Shown piece after piece: positions 12,538 through 25,136 of a stretch of 64,000 bases of DNA. The position numbers were made by a program, and so were the translations under genes. Each line of letters begins with the position of its first letter. Within the stretch, counting starts at the first letter, position 1. The notes under the pieces are model-generated. The model did no database searches, was not told the DNA's origin, and worked only from the letters and a program-made list of their open reading frames with translations. The stretch lies in contig CM046350.1 of the NCBI GenBank assembly GCA_025403435.1, forward strand, positions 33,360,062 through 33,424,061, in the 5' to 3' direction. This DNA is from Artocarpus heterophyllus (Eukaryota; Streptophyta; Magnoliopsida; Rosales; Moraceae).

Positions 12538-13209
12538 CTAAACAAGAGCTGGGGTCACCTCCACATGATATACCGAAACTCGATCATAGTCTTCATAATA
12601 CTGCAGCCCATACTTGCTCACTGTTGCATCCCTGCTCCAGCCCTCAAAAGCCAAACAAGCGAGAATTCCTGAAGACTTCCTGCTAAGAGCGTCCGCGACC
12701 ACATTAGCTTTCCCGGGATGATACTGCAACGTAAAATCATAATCCTCCATATACTCTATCCATCTATGCTGCCTCAAATTAAAATCCCTCTGAGTGAACA
12801 GATACCTCAAACTCTTATGATCGGAGAAGACCTGAAACGATGCTCCATACAAATAACACCTCCAAATCTTCAGCGCGTGAATCATAGCCGCGAGCTCCAA
12901 GTCATGAGTAGGATAATTTCGCTTGTGAGGTCATAGCTGTCTCGATCTGTACGCAACCACGTGTCCATACTGCATCAACATGCATCCAAGTCCGCGTCCT
13001 GAAGCATCTGCGTAAACCTCATACGGCTCGTCACTGCTAGGAATAACCAACACTAGAGCTGAAGTCAACCGGTTCTTCAATTCCTGAAAAGCAAGCTCAC
13101 ATTCTTCATCCCGCTCAAACCTGACATTCTTCTTGATTAATCTCGTCAACGGAGCTGCAATCTTCGAGAAATCCTTTACAAATTTCCTGTAATATCCAGC
13201 AAGACCCAA
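12538..13209 (-). pseudogene. gypsy-1 RT connection and RNase H
   Basis: Same frame as the integrase. It begins with the connection segment LAGYYRKFVKDFS and continues with RNase H1 features: EVYADASGRGLGCMLMQ, then [14 protein letters not shown] and [17 protein letters not shown], the typical gypsy RNase H end. A stop near 12931 breaks the frame between VAYRSRQL and the continuation. The enzyme would degrade the RNA of the RNA-DNA hybrid during reverse transcription. Confidence 0.5.
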
Positions 13210-13245
13210 GAAGCTGCGAATCTCCGCTACATTCCTTGGTCATTC

Positions 13246-14292
13246 TCACTCCACTATGGCTTCAATCTTGGATGGATCTACAAAAATACCATGCTCCGAG
13301 ATGACATGACCCAAAAACTTGACCTCAGTCAACCAAAACTCACACTTTTCCCTCTTAGCATACAACTGGTGCTCCCGCAGAGTCTGAAGCACGATCCGGA
13401 GATACTGCTCATGCTCCTCCCAAGTCTTAGAATACACAAGAATGTCATCGATGAACACGATCACGAACTGATCCAAATACGGCCTAAATATCCTGTTCAT
13501 CAAATCCATGAAAGCTGTCGGAGCATTCATCAACCTAAACGACATAACCAGAAACTCAAAATGTCCATACCGAGTCCTAAAAGCTGTCTTGGGAATATCC
13601 TCTTCCTTAATCCTGAGTTGATGGTACCCTGAACGCAAATCAATCTTTGAGAAGTACCGCAAACTTCCCAACTGATCAAACAACTCGTCGATCCTAGGCA
13701 AGGGATACTTATTCTTCACTGTGACACGATTCAGCTGCCGATAATCTATGCACAACCTGAGAGTCCCATCATGCTTCTTAGCAAACAAAACCGATGCTCC
13801 CCACGGAGATGTGCTATTTCGAATATACCCTTTATCAGCAAGCTCCTGAAGTTGCTTCCTCAATTCTTTCATTTCTGCCAGCGCCATCTGATAAGGTGCC
13901 ATAGAAATCGGTGCTGTCCTCGGAAACAACTCAATACCAAACTCGATTTTTTGATGCAGTGGTAATCTTGGCAACTCATCGGGGAAGACATTCTCGAACT
14001 CGTCAACCACCGGAATCGCTACACTTTCTTTCAAAGCATAGGTCTCGCACTCTAGGTTCACAAGAAAAGCACAACAACCCAGATTCCTTCGCCCTCCTAG
14101 ACACGACTTCATGAGACGCTCACTTATCAACCAATCACCACCACCTTGGCAAGTGATCATCGTCCCCATATCAAACACTAGGGTTACTTTTCTAAGTTGA
14201 CAGTCTACAATTGCATTATATCTGGACAACCAGTCAATTCCTAGAATTATATCATATGAGCTCATGGGGAGTATAATCAAATCACTTTTCAA
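13246..14292 (-). pseudogene. gypsy-1 reverse transcriptase
   Basis: An uninterrupted 348-codon stretch in the pol frame. Recognisable motifs: [15 protein letters not shown] before the RT domain, [39 protein letters not shown], the catalytic block [10 protein letters not shown], and [10 protein letters not shown] at the end. The active-site Asp pair is intact, but some conserved residues differ (e.g. [12 protein letters not shown], where GL is usual before NAP). It is separated from protease by a frameshift near 14313 and from the rest of pol by a stop near 13246. Confidence 0.5.
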
Positions 14293-14540
14293 AATCTTAT
14301 CTCCAATCTTTTACAAGCTTTGCATACACAATTCACACACACCCGCCCCAAGGGAGAAGTTATGACTAGGGGTTCATTAACCTCTTCTATATCTAATCCC
14401 AAGGCATGTACAAAAGAACTCGAAATGAGAGAATGAGAGGCATCTGTATCAAATAAAACGTGAGCTAAGGATTGAGAAACTAAGATCGTACCATCGACAA
14501 CCGTGTTACTAGTCTTAGAATTTGAACCTCTATATGCCAT
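14289..14540 (-). pseudogene. gypsy-1 aspartic protease remnant, active-site loop altered
   Basis: The protease domain reads GTILVSQSLAHVLFDTDASHS. The retroviral-type DTGAS active-site loop is here DTDAS: the catalytic Asp is present but the following Gly is Asp. Downstream LDIEEVNEPLVITSPLGRV and the CVNC segment are typical of the family. The frame differs from RT, so a frameshift lies near 14313. The protein would not process the polyprotein. Confidence 0.5.
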
Positions 14541-14599
14541 TGCATGAACCTATACTGGTGCCTTTCCTTTTCCTCTACCAACATTGTTGGGTCCGGGAT

Positions 14600-15694
14600 T
14601 ATTCTACCGATGCTGCTGAGATGGAGATGACTGCACACTAGCTGCACTTGGTGCTCGATACTGAGGGACGCTACGCTGGAAATGCTACGGCTGTTGCCCT
14701 CGTGCCATATATGAAAATTGCTGAGGGAAAAACTGAGGATACTGCAACTGCGGGTACTGCTGAGGCAGAGGTAAGGTCTGAGGCTGAGACTGACGACTGG
14801 CATCCTCCCCGGCCTGAGATCCAAGACGGGCACTCCTGATCGGGCAATTCCTCTTAATGTGTCCAGGCTGCTAACAAAAATGACAATGGAAGCTATAGGG
14901 ATTGCTACGCCCGCTACCAGATGAACTACTGCTACCACTATTCGCGCCACCTTGTTTGCTCTTGCCCGGAGCTAGACGGCTACTGGTGCTCTTCCTACCG
15001 CTCCTCTACGATCCTCCTAAAGCCTTTGCTTGATCCTCACAATATTGCGCATAATCATTCTCTATTGATATTGCTTACAACACAAGCTCTCCAAAACTCC
15101 TAAGTCACAGAGCAACCAACTGTCGCCGAATAAGAGCCTTGAGCCCTTCCTGAAACTTAATGCACTTCTCGCGTTTTGATGCCACTGCTGATGGAGCAAA
15201 CCTGGCCAACTCATTAAATCTTACCTCATATTCTTGGACTGACAAATCACCCTGCTACAACCTATAAAACTCAGTTGCCTTCTGATCTCTATACCCCTGC
15301 GAAAAATACCAGTCATAAAACAGCTCCTCAAATCTGTCCCAACTTATATCACCACCGCGTTCCAAACGCTTAGCTTGTTTCCACCAAGTGTTAGCACCAC
15401 CCTCAAGCTTATATGCAGCAAACTCCACGTGGTACTCATCAGGCACACCAAGGTATCCAAATGCTTCATGATCAAGTCTAACCAATATTCTACCAACTAC
15501 GGATCTCCATTATCATCAAAAGTTAGAATAGACACACGCTGAAATTCCTTAAAATACATATGCCGAAGACCAACATCATAATCCTCTGGTCTAGCCCTGG
15601 CTGCCATCTGTCAAAAAGCTGCAAACATAGACCTCATCATGCCCTCATCAATTATAAACTTGGCGTCAGCTGTCGAACGACGTCTAGGTGCCAT
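14600..15694 (-). pseudogene. gypsy-1 gag
   Basis: ATG at 15694 (MAPRRRSTADAKFI), about 105 nt inside the 5' LTR, gives the gag N-terminus. It is broken by TGA and TAG codons and a frameshift near 15485. From there the retrotransposon gag core is readable: EYHVEFAAYKLEGG, TWWKQAKR, SWDRFEELFYDWYF. Further on a CCHC zinc knuckle (CHFC, then GHIKRNC, about 14840-14890) has a stop inside it. A Gln/Pro-rich linker leads to protease. Gag would form the virus-like particle and bind RNA. Confidence 0.5.
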
Positions 15695-15784
15695 TCTCTC
15701 ACTTCTGAAAACAAAATTTGGACTGTCAGAGGTATTTCATTGTCATACCTATGTGTGCACAATTCCCAAGGTTCATAACCTTAA

Positions 15785-15796
15785 GCTCTGATACCA
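15785..15796 (-). other. Primer-binding site of gypsy-1 (initiator tRNA-Met type)
   Basis: The minus strand reads TGGTATCAGAGC, 3 nt inside the 5' LTR boundary at 15800. It is complementary to the 3' end of plant initiator tRNA-Met. Confidence 0.5.
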
Positions 15797-15799
15797 TTC

Positions 15800-17987
15800 T
15801 GTCAAGCCCCGGAGTACGGGAGGTGACGTGGTAGATTATTTAAATTAATTAAAAGAAGAATTTAATTAAAATCAGGAGTTTATGGGCTAAATTAAATATT
15901 AAAAATGCGAGAGTTTCAAAACAACATTTTATAAAAGAGAATTCATACACATTGAGCAATTCAAATCATTAAACGAATAATAAAACAATAGAGAGCCGCG
16001 AGTATGGGTCCCACAGACCCACAACTTGTGCACACACATACTACTGACAATATAATAATACAACTACAGTCCAAGCGCAAAGAAAGTTAAAAACATTACA
16101 TGCCTTATTTAATTTATACAAATAATCTAATAAATCCTTCTACTGCTCCTGAGTTTGGTCCATTGAATCCTCTCCGAACCTAAATGGGAAACCACCTAGA
16201 AGGGGGGAAATTCAAAAACAAAGAAAATGTGAGCGAAAGGCTCAGTAGGACGGTATTTTATCAAATTATTTAATTTAAAGAAAAATCTCATTATTCAAGG
16301 AATTACTTAAAAGAAACATTGAATAAATAAATAAATTTAAATAAAACCGTTCTTACCCAAAATAGTTTACTCGGACAACCAGAAATATCATTTTCTTTTC
16401 CTAGGCAAACCATAAGGATATCACCACCGTAGTGGCCCAGCTAGGTTTCGAGACCTGCCCCAAGGCCGATCGCTACACGACCCGATCTTTGATATGGCAT
16501 CATGCCCTTATATTCATTTCTAACATTATTCAAAATCCATTTACCAAATGTTTCCATTATCATTCATTATGAAGTTCATCTCAGTTCATAATTTACAAAA
16601 ATACAACCAATAATTTCCATTTTCAATTAACCGTTGAAAACATTTTTATGGAAACCCTTTTTTAAGCCAAATCATTTTGAAACTAGGCTACCAAAGAATG
16701 GGATAGAAGTCCTACCTCGATACTCATGCCGGTGCCCCACACCGAAATCCTAGTCCGTTATACGTTAGCTCCGCGGAACCATGAACGATCCTAGATACAC
16801 ACTTAGTCAATCAATATCTAGTTCGAGACATTCTATGTTACTAAACCATTTCATGATGTCCTAGTCTACCATTTGTATCTTTAAAATCATTTTATAAGGT
16901 TGGAATTTCAATTGGGGTTCAAAGCAGCAAAAACAGGTGAAAAATCACAAAATTTTCCTATGCCCTGCTTCGGCCAGCTGAACTATGCAGTTTGGCCTAC
17001 CGAAAATCAGGTCCGGTCGGCCATACATTTCCCAGGTTTGGTCTGCCGAATGGTGCAATCTGGCCTGCCGATCCTTTGAATCTGGCCTACCGAACACATA
17101 GTTTGCCCTGCCGAACTAGAAAAACCCAGAAATTCCAGCCACGGGTTTTCAATCTCCCGAAATCCAAATATTGATTTTAACCTGTTTTACTCAAATCTCA
17201 GACATGAAAAACAATCATAGATGATAGAAAAACATACTAGAACACTTTTGAACTCATTTAAACAAGATTTAAACACAAAAATCTCAAAAATCCAAAAATG
17301 GAGAAAAATGAGAAAAAATGAAAAATCTTGAATCTAATCTGTTTTTCTTCAATCTAAGCTTGGATTCTAGTTGTTCTAAGTTCCTTTTACTCAAATCAAG
17401 GGTTTTCTAAGCTCAAACGAACTTAGATTTCAAAAATGCATGAAAATTTGAAAATTTAGAAAAAGTTTAGAAATTTCAAAATTAACCTCGAATCGAAGCT
17501 TTCAATCCACATTTTTGGTTGCCAAATCTCGTCCCCGAGCTTCCTATTCACTAACCCGAAACTTAGACCCAAATTTGGCTTCAAAATCTTGAAGAAATTT
17601 GAGTGAGAAAGAGAGAGACTGAGAGAGAATGAGAGAGAGTGATCACGGGCGAGAGGAGGAGAGAGAGAGTGATTAGAGAGAGTGAAGAGAGAGGGAGAGG
17701 AGAGAGAATAATTAGAGAGAAATGGTGGGCGGTTTTACTATACGAAAACTAAATGCCACCCACGGTTTTGTAAAACGGAATATTTTTAATATTTTACAAA
17801 TTGTTGTGCTTTAAAACTCAAAACGTCATTTTAAAACAATAAGAAATCATTTGAATTTATCAAGTTAACAAAACAACCTAAAATTCAAATTCAACCAAAT
17901 AATCAAATTAATGTTGAAACATTAATTATGGCACACTAATTCATTATTTATATTACAATAACATTAAATAAATTTCAGGGCGTTACA
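15800..17987 (-). repeat. gypsy-1 5' LTR (right in window)
   Basis: 2188 bp. Collinear with 8858-11064, with TG...CA ends in element orientation. Contains a GA/CT-rich tract (about 17607-17720) and a dyad array at about 16965-17120. Confidence 0.5.
16965..17120 (-). repeat. Dyad array in gypsy-1 5' LTR
   Basis: Shorter, more mutated counterpart of the array at 10012-10196, with several GGCAGGCC/GGTAGGCC cores on the minus strand. About 30 bp at the distal end of the 3' LTR array are missing here (the sequence goes from CCTATGCCCTGC directly to TTCGGCCAGC). Unit number therefore differs between the two LTRs of one element. Confidence 0.5.
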
Positions 17988-17992
17988 GGTCC

Positions 17993-20124
17993 TCTCCAAC
18001 ACCATTATTGTTACCCTCATTCTCTTTACAGCAAGGACATGTGCAAACCCATAACACATTATCGGCAAACAACACAAGGGAAAAATATTTTTTCTCTCCC
18101 ACATTCTTTTCCTCGACAAACACCCCCATCACCTCACATTTTCATCAGTACCTCATTTTATTTCCTTGGTTGCATTCTCTCTTGTAGCAAAGCCACATTA
18201 TATACCACAACCCACTTTGCTCCAACGTTATTCTCTCCTCATCTCTCCCTCTCATTTCCTCTCATTTCTCATGACCAACCCAAGTCACACACGGGCACAT
18301 CCTTGGCCAAGTCGCGCCACTCTTTGCACGCCCCTAAACCTCCACTCTCAACACTCCCATGAACCTCCAAGTTAATCGCAAAGCATGCTTTCAAAATTGG
18401 AAGCTAAACGGATGAGTTACGGTGTATTTCGCCAAAACCGTTGTTGGGTCAAAACGGAGTTTTTGACCACGTTTTGAGGTTGGTTTTCGATCTATTTTAA
18501 TACCAACTTTTTTCTATGATATTATAGTGTTTTTGGAATGATTTTATATGATTTAATGTTTTATTTTGTTCAAGAAACAAAATTTTTATGAATAATTATT
18601 TTTAATCACTTTTTTAGAAGAAAACCCATATTGCAATATTTTTTGTGAAGAATCGATATGAGATTTTAAGAGAATTTCTTTTGAACATTGTATATTTATA
18701 TGTTAGGCATCTTCCATAAAAATTGCGGATTCATATAAGCTATTTTTTATTTGTTTGAGAATTTATACTAAATATTGTTCTTACGGCCCTTAAATTGCAT
18801 TTAAATGTGATGATTCGTTTGATGATATTATAGGATGTGTTTAAAGCGAGAAAAATTTGTGAATGCTCATTTATATGTCTAGTTTATGTCGGCAAATTTT
18901 TAGCTGCATGCGTACATGGAAATTAGAGAAATAAATCATAGAATAAACACTACTTATTGTTTTGGTAATTTTACTGCAATGCTTTTGTAAAAATTGGCAT
19001 AGTTGAAAAATACTTAGAATGATTCAAACATAATGAAAATTTTTCTGGTACTATGTTGGGATGTTAAGAATGCCATGCTAAAATTTTAGATCAACCGGAA
19101 TTTTTTAGGATTTTATAAAATTCATTGATTGTTGACTGCCTGTAGGTTGTTCATAATGGCAGATTGTTGTTGTGAATTCTAAATTGTAAGAACAACATTT
19201 ATACTCACTCAAACTTGATGAAATTAATTTTGGTGGTAGGTATATATGTCTATTATGTCCTGTAAAAATTTCAAAGCCATTGAAATTTTACTGATTTTTC
19301 TAAAATTCGTTGATTGTCACTACCTAAACCAAAATTCCATGATTGTCACTACCTAAACCAAAATTCCAACAGCAGAGTCATGACTTGTAAAACATGAAAT
19401 AATGGCTTAAAATGATTCAATTGTGATGAAATTAAATTTTTGATTCTTATGGATGTTGAGAATATGTGATAAAAATTTCAAGTCATTCGAAATTTTGTGT
19501 GATTTTTAAAAATTCTTGGAATGCTGGCGTCCAGGTTACTCATCCAGAAACTGAGTTGTGTATTGAAAAATTTGAAAATGGTACATAGACCAATCTGAAT
19601 ATTATAAAATTTATTTTGGTGATATATGTACATGTTAGGAATGTTCTGTAAAAATGTCAAAGCTATTGGAATTTTCTATGATTTTATAAAAATTATAGGG
19701 TGTTGGCTGTTGGGTTAAGATTATGCACTTATTTCAATTGTAATAATAGGATAAGTTAGTTTAAATGATCAAGTATGGACTTTCTTGTTGTAATGATGTT
19801 GAATGTGATGTTTTGAGTATGTGCTTATACCGAGAATATTTATTTTATTACCATGTTATAATATTAAAGACATTTGAGGCAGTTGAGTCGATAGAAGTAG
19901 AAAGAAAACCATCCACTTGCAAGAGGTTAAGTAAAAATTTCTACAAGTCAAGTAAGTACATTCTCACTTGTAACATGATTAGAAATTGTGAAAAGTTTTG
20001 AGAAATGTTATGTTTTATTATGTTATTAATGTTTATGCATTTCTCATTCAAAAGACTCCTTTTACCATGGTTATGTCTTTTTATGGATGTTTACATCATT
20101 GTTGCATGATGCACATGACGTTTT

Positions 20125-20160
<36 letters not shown>

Positions 20161-21085
20161 CATACACACAAATATATGTATCACCTAATTAAGGGGTTGT
20201 ACACCTAATGATGATGATGATAATGATGTTTTTCCCGCAAGGTGGACTTGTCACATTTGGTTTGGGATTAGCTACCCCTCTCCTTTCTTGACGGTGCGCC
20301 CTAATGATGTTAATGGTGCAATGCCAGGGGCCCAAAAGATTAAAATGAATGTTTTTAATATAAAAAAAAAGAAAAGAAAAAGGAAATATATGTTCTTAAA
20401 AAGCGTGCTATATGCACTATGATGACTATTTCAAAGATGAAATGATTCATGCTATAGTTAAAGTTGTTGTAATGTTTTGTAAGATTGCATAATATACTTC
20501 CAAAGCTTAACGCTTACATAAGTTAATCATATTGCAAATAAGGGTAAGGCTGTAGCTATGGATAGAGGATGAACAGACAAATGTGTGTGCAAAGAGGTGG
20601 TGTTGGATCACGGAATTATGTCATGAAATAGAATGTTAATAATGCTATTTTTAAATTTAATTCCACACATTATGAGATATTTTTATGGACTTTGGTTTGT
20701 AATAATTCATGGGTTGTAAATTTCCTTCCATATTTCATATTTATTGTGTTAAACTAACTATTTCTGTAGGTAGTCGGTTGGCCAAATACCTTAGGTATTC
20801 CATCGAGCTAACCGAGGAGGAAAACCATTTAAGGTAAGTAATATTGATTTTATTTGAAAGATGTGATCTTGAGAAGTGCTAATAACATACACTTAAAGAC
20901 TATTCAATTGTTAAAAAAAATTATAGTGTTAATCCACATGGTCACATGGTAATAAAAAAAATTTACACCAGAAATCCTAGGGTAATAATTAGATAATACT
21001 TACAAGTTTAGGTTTTCTCATCAAATAATTAAGAGATAACGATATAAGTTAATGGTTCTTGTGACGTCCAAAATGGGACATTACA
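17993..21085 (+). repeat. gypsy-2 5' LTR (start not determined)
   Basis: The right end is clear: the LTR finishes GGGACATTACA at 21085 and is followed by a PBS and gag remnant. Its left part was interrupted by gypsy-1 (GGTCC duplication), so the true start lies left of 8853 and was not found. Short ORFs at 18039-18375 have no recognisable domain. Internal repeats are present at about 19010-19690, and a (TA)n run at about 20130-20157. Confidence 0.5.
19010..19690. repeat. Diverged internal repeats in gypsy-2 LTR
   Basis: About four diverged units, spaced about 170-200 bp. Each contains a motif like TGTAAAAATTTCAAAGCCAT followed by a GGAATTTT...GATTTT stretch (about 19060, 19250, 19460, 19640). 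Inside, a 29-bp exact-type duplication lies at 19311-19339 and 19340-19368 (TGATTGTCACTACCTAAACC). Confidence 0.5.
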
Positions 21086-21089
21086 GATA

Positions 21090-21101
21090 TGGTATCAGAG
21101 T
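21090..21101 (+). other. Primer-binding site of gypsy-2
   Basis: TGGTATCAGAGT lies 4 nt after the LTR end. It matches initiator tRNA-Met priming except at the last base. Confidence 0.5.
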
Positions 21102-21297
21102 GATTTTTGTCTCCAACACACATTACCACAAGTCTGTCCTAAATCCTCCAAGTAAGTAAATTTTATGTTTAGATGTCAATGAACCTAATATGTATTTGTA
21201 ATTTGTACATATATGTACCAGTAAGATGCTAATTCCATTCTAAGTCAGGATCATGTCCCTATTTCATTAATCTACGATGTACTAGCAAGAAGTGAAT

Positions 21298-21830
21298 ATG
21301 AACGACCAAGGTTGAAAAGGTAAACCCCGCTGACAAGCTACAGCTGAGGCTGACATTCCGACCAATGCCAACCTGATGGCAATAATTGCGGACTTCAAAA
21401 ACGACTTGAGAATCAACAGAAGGAGATAGAAGAACTTAGAAGCAATGGTCAAGGAGGGGAAGGACAAAATGAAAATGCACCAATTGCCCCTCAACAACAA
21501 GAAAAAGAAGCATCGGCCCCCGCAACTCAAGCGGCGGAAAAACTAATGGCTTAGAAGCCTCTACTTGTTAGATGGAGGCATGTTAAATCTATAGATTTTG
21601 AAGGTACCAATGATCCATTGGTGGCTCAGGGTTGGCTAAAGACAACAGAGGCTACTCTCAAAATGATGGAATTCATCGATAATAAGAAAGTTCTATGTGC
21701 TTCATATTGTCTTACTATAGAGGTTCGTATCTGGTGGGAAAGAATTGAGCAGAGCCAAAATGTCAGTTAGCTGACCTGGGATGATTTTTTTAAGGCTTTT
21801 AATGAGGAATTATTTTACATGAACATTACT
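21298..21830 (+). pseudogene. gypsy-2 gag remnant, truncated
   Basis: ATG at 21298 follows the PBS by about 200 nt. After early stops and a frame change a Ty3/gypsy gag core is readable. It starts with a Gln/Glu-rich segment (EIEELRSNGQGGEGQNEN), then DFEGTNDPLVAQGWLKTTEA, IWWERIEQ and TWDDFFKAFNEELF. Similarity ends abruptly at about 21830, where unrelated DNA begins, and no pol follows. This is therefore a 5' LTR-gag fragment, truncated by deletion or a later insertion. Confidence 0.5.
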
Positions 21831-22401
21831 CACAAACACTCCCTATGTGGTTCGATAGGATTGTTGGTGAAAAAAAAAAGAGCCAAATTCAAAGACACGA
21901 TATCCACATGGCCTCCCGCGGTTGGACCACGTAGCTTGGGGACCCATTACGTCAGCTTGAGATCAGGCGTGCACCAATGCTTCCAGAATCCCCGCCTCAC
22001 GTGTCCCGCGCAATCGCTTCACAACCCAGCCCACACTTCGCATCTCTAGCACGCCCATGTCAGGCGTGTTACAGACTACTGTTCAATCTCTCCGCACGTG
22101 ACAGTTGGTGTCCCACCAGCCTTTCTCTCCTCTGCCTGAGTTATCTGTGGGCCGGAATTAGTCTCACACCAACAACTCTTGATTCAATCCGGTATAATAG
22201 GCGTACTAAGCTTGTTTTCTCAATCAAATCTCCACCATTTAGTGAAGATCCAGTGGTCCTCAAAAAGCTTCACATCACGGCCCGCACAAATCACTCTCTG
22301 GCTGCCATTACATATCAACTTTGAATCAGTTAAAGCCATCCAAGATGCATGTTTTGGTCGTTCTTCTTTGTGCCTCACACTAGAATATTTGGAGATGTAA
22401 A
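21831..22401. other. Unexplained GC-richer segment
   Basis: About 330 bp (about 21890-22200) is clearly richer in G+C than its surroundings, with several CACGTG/CACGTR-like motifs. Open frames exist on both strands (e.g. 21977-22324 +), but no domain is recognisable. It directly adjoins the copia-1 target site (GTAAA 22397-22401), so it belonged to the DNA that copia-1 entered, possibly the old copia remnant continued at 31939. Confidence 0.5.
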
Positions 22402-22979
22402 TGTTGGAATTAAAATATGAAACGCAGCGGAAGGAACGGATCATTGACAAACAAAAGTTTTCTGAAAACTTTTTTCATCGGGAATAGATATATAATTTTA
22501 ATTATATAAAGCTTTAGGTAATTTTACAAACCTTTTTAAAGACTATCAGGGTATCCTAGCTTTTCTCTTTGATACCACGATCTTCAAATCCAAGCCTCCA
22601 CACTAATGGAAAGACGAGTGGGCGTCAAATTGCAAGAATGAATTTTTCTCACACTTTTCTGAATCTGCTATGTACTCAACACATGAGATAGCAGACCTTT
22701 TTTTTTTAGAGTAGAACTCTCAGTTTTTCTCTCTGAGTATTCTGCAAAAGTTACGTAAATAAAAGAACTTCTTGAGATAACTGTTATCTCTCCCTTTTTA
22801 TATATGAGCCATTAGTAATTTTTTAATTGATTTCCCTTTTAAAAATAACCACCATATCACATATATAGAGAAAGTATATATTTTACATGATAGTAACCTT
22901 TTACTTTCCCCTTTCTTTTCCTTTCTTTTTTTTTTCTTTTTCTTCTTTCCCGAATCACTGCCAAGTGATCCGTTTATCA

Positions 22980-23020
<41 letters not shown>

Positions 23021-24399
23021 GTATATATGTAAAATGTAACTTCACGCAATGTGAAGTTCACGTTGCTTTTTTTTTAATACTATATTAATATATATATATA
23101 TATATTAATATACTATAAAATCTTATATATATAAAAATATTTGGTTCAAAACCATATATATATATATCTAAATTCAAAAATAAATCACATTTATTTAAGA
23201 ATACATTTTAAAAAATAATCAATTAATTAATTAACTAATGCTCAGTTAATGTGACAACATTTATCACATTACATTATGTGTCACGGAGAACATTTTTCTG
23301 TGTCACATTAATAATTCCAGTGTGAAATAATTAATTCAGAATTCAATAATTCTAAACTAAATATGTATAATTCATTCTATGCATAAATCCAATATAGTGT
23401 TATAGAGGTGGTATTGGGGACCTATGGACCTATAACCTAAGCTCCAATAAATTTGACATTTAATCAAACTCTTTAATTAATGTGTCAAATTTATTAGTTT
23501 CAGTGTTACTCCACTAAAAACCTGAAACTAAACTCTTGAGATTATAGTGAAATTACTCAAAGAAAATTAGAGAGTAGTCCATTGATATAATCATTACATA
23601 TAAGTCAGTCCTCCATAAATAGTTCATAACAAGAGCTAGGTTCAATTTTCGTTCACCTCTCTTATTACATCTTTATCCTTGAGTTCCAATAATTCTCTAA
23701 TGAACAATTAATTCATAATCTTATTATGAACGAGCACTCTATTGTTCAAACCTTGAATTATCACTCAAGAGAACTATCTTTCTAACTTCTATGGGGAAGG
23801 AATGGATTCCATATCTATATAATATTATTCCCAACCATTTATTACATTATGTTTTCAAGATGCTAAGTTATGATCTGTGCTTAGACAAATCTTACCACGC
23901 AAGTCAAAAAACATAATGTCATAAATAGGAGTCTAATAAATACTTAGGATTAAGATTGTCAAATATATGATCATCATAGTGATAAATTTGAATACTCTAT
24001 TTGTAACGGATAATTATTAGAGATTTATAATTTATCTGGTCTAGTCCTATATAATCTCATTATATAAAATACCTCCAATCCAATGTCTCTACATTAATAA
24101 CCTGAATAATGACTATTTCATTTTAAATGAGATTGGACCGTATTTGTAATTTTTAATTAAAGATCCCAAACTTTAATTAATTATTACGGACTATTTAGAT
24201 TATTATTTATAAATTTTATCGCTAAGCATACAACACTTATATGCTAAATTTATAGTCACATAAATAATCATGAAATTTTCTCGATGTTTATAAATGTATT
24301 CATAACACATATAAGCAATCAAAATAATAATAAATGTCACTTTATTTAATTATTAACAATATGTACAATGTCACAACTTTTAGGGCACCAAACCTAACA
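22402..24399 (-). repeat. copia-1 3' LTR (left in window)
   Basis: 1998 bp, starting TGTTGGAATT and ending CCTAACA in + orientation. It contains a (CA)n-(TA)n run at about 22983-23020 and a short inverted repeat AACTTCAC-GCAAT-GTGAAGTT near 23037. The open frame at 22798-23061 is LTR sequence, not a gene. Confidence 0.5.
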
Positions 24400-24412
24400 A
24401 TTTCCCACTTGC
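24400..24412 (-). other. Polypurine tract of copia-1
   Basis: The minus strand reads GCAAGTGGGAAAT directly before the 3' LTR start TGTTAGG. This is the usual copia arrangement. Confidence 0.5.
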
Positions 24413-24413
24413 C

Positions 24414-24833
24414 CTAAAGCAGGTGAGACATATCTCTAAGACCTAAGCCTTCCAAGTGTCCCTCAAAGCTCTTTGCAGGTAACATCTTGGTAAAAGGGTC
24501 GGCAAGGTTGTTTTCCGACGCTATCTTCACAACTTCCACATCTCCTCGATGCACTATCTTTCTAATCAAATGATATTTTCTCTCTATATGCTTTCCTCTT
24601 TTGTGGCTTCTAGGTTCTCTTGAATTTTTCACTGCACCACTGTTATCACAATACAGTGTGAGTGGTTTATCCATGCCTGGAACTACTTCCAAATCATTTA
24701 AGAACTTACGGAGCCAAACAGCTTCTTTAGCTGCTTCACAAACAGCCACATATTCTGCTTCCATAGTTGAATAAGCAATATAAGATTGTTTGATGCTTCT
24801 CCAAACTATGGCTCCACCACCAAAAGTAAACAC
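24414..24833 (-). pseudogene. copia-1 RNase H domain
   Basis: Copia RNase H readable for 139 codons. Motifs include SYIAYSTMEAEYVAVCEAAKE, LYCDNSGAVKNSREP, RKYHLIRKIVHRGDVEV and NNLADPFTKMLP, the standard C-terminal part of plant copia polyproteins. The stop after MSHLL, next to the PPT, is the natural pol end. Upstream, between 24834 and 25136, the RT-RNase H link is interrupted by stops. Confidence 0.5.
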
Positions 24834-25136
24834 TGATCCAGACGTAGATTTATGTGTGTCTTTGTCTGATTGAAAATCAGAATCAGTGTATCAAATGGGA
24901 ATCAAATTCTCACCATAATATACTAGCATATAGTTTCTCGTTCTCCTAAGATACTTAAGAATATGTTTAACTACTACCTAATGATCTAATCCTGGGTTGG
25001 ATTGATACCGACTGACTATACCCACCGCATAGCAAATGTCAGGTCTTGTACATAACATGGCATACATTAGACTTCCTACTGCAGATGCATAGGATACCCG
25101 TCTCATATTTTCTTCCTCTTGAGGTGTCTTAGGACA

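Larger units (their letters stand above)
8858..17987 (-). mobile_element. gypsy-1: full-length chromodomain Ty3/gypsy retrotransposon, inactive
   Basis: This 9.13-kb element has LTRs at 8858-11064 and 15800-17987 and the target duplication GGTCC at 8853-8857 and 17988-17992. On the minus strand the order is 5' LTR, PBS, gag, protease, RT, RNase H, integrase with chromodomain, PPT, 3' LTR. RT upstream of integrase is the Ty3/gypsy order. The C-terminal chromodomain and LTRs above 2 kb fit a Tekay/Del-type chromovirus, by established family features. Several stops and at least two frameshifts inactivate it. The LTRs differ by scattered substitutions and small indels, so it is not very recent. 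It inserted into the LTR of gypsy-2 or DNA next to it. Confidence 0.5.

Noticed and set aside
11359..14114. Plus-strand open frames across gypsy-1 pol
   Set aside because: They are antisense to clear integrase, RNase H and RT domains and show no domain of their own.
18039..18375. Plus-strand open frames of 107 and 69 codons after gypsy-1
   Set aside because: Pyrimidine-rich LTR sequence of gypsy-2, overlapping frames and no domain.
22220..22450. Minus-strand open frame next to copia-1
   Set aside because: It spans the LTR boundary at 22402, so it joins two unrelated sequences.
22798..23061. Open frame in the copia-1 LTR, repeated at 30361-30711
   Set aside because: Present in both LTRs, low-complexity (Lys run, CA/TA repeat). 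LTR sequence only.
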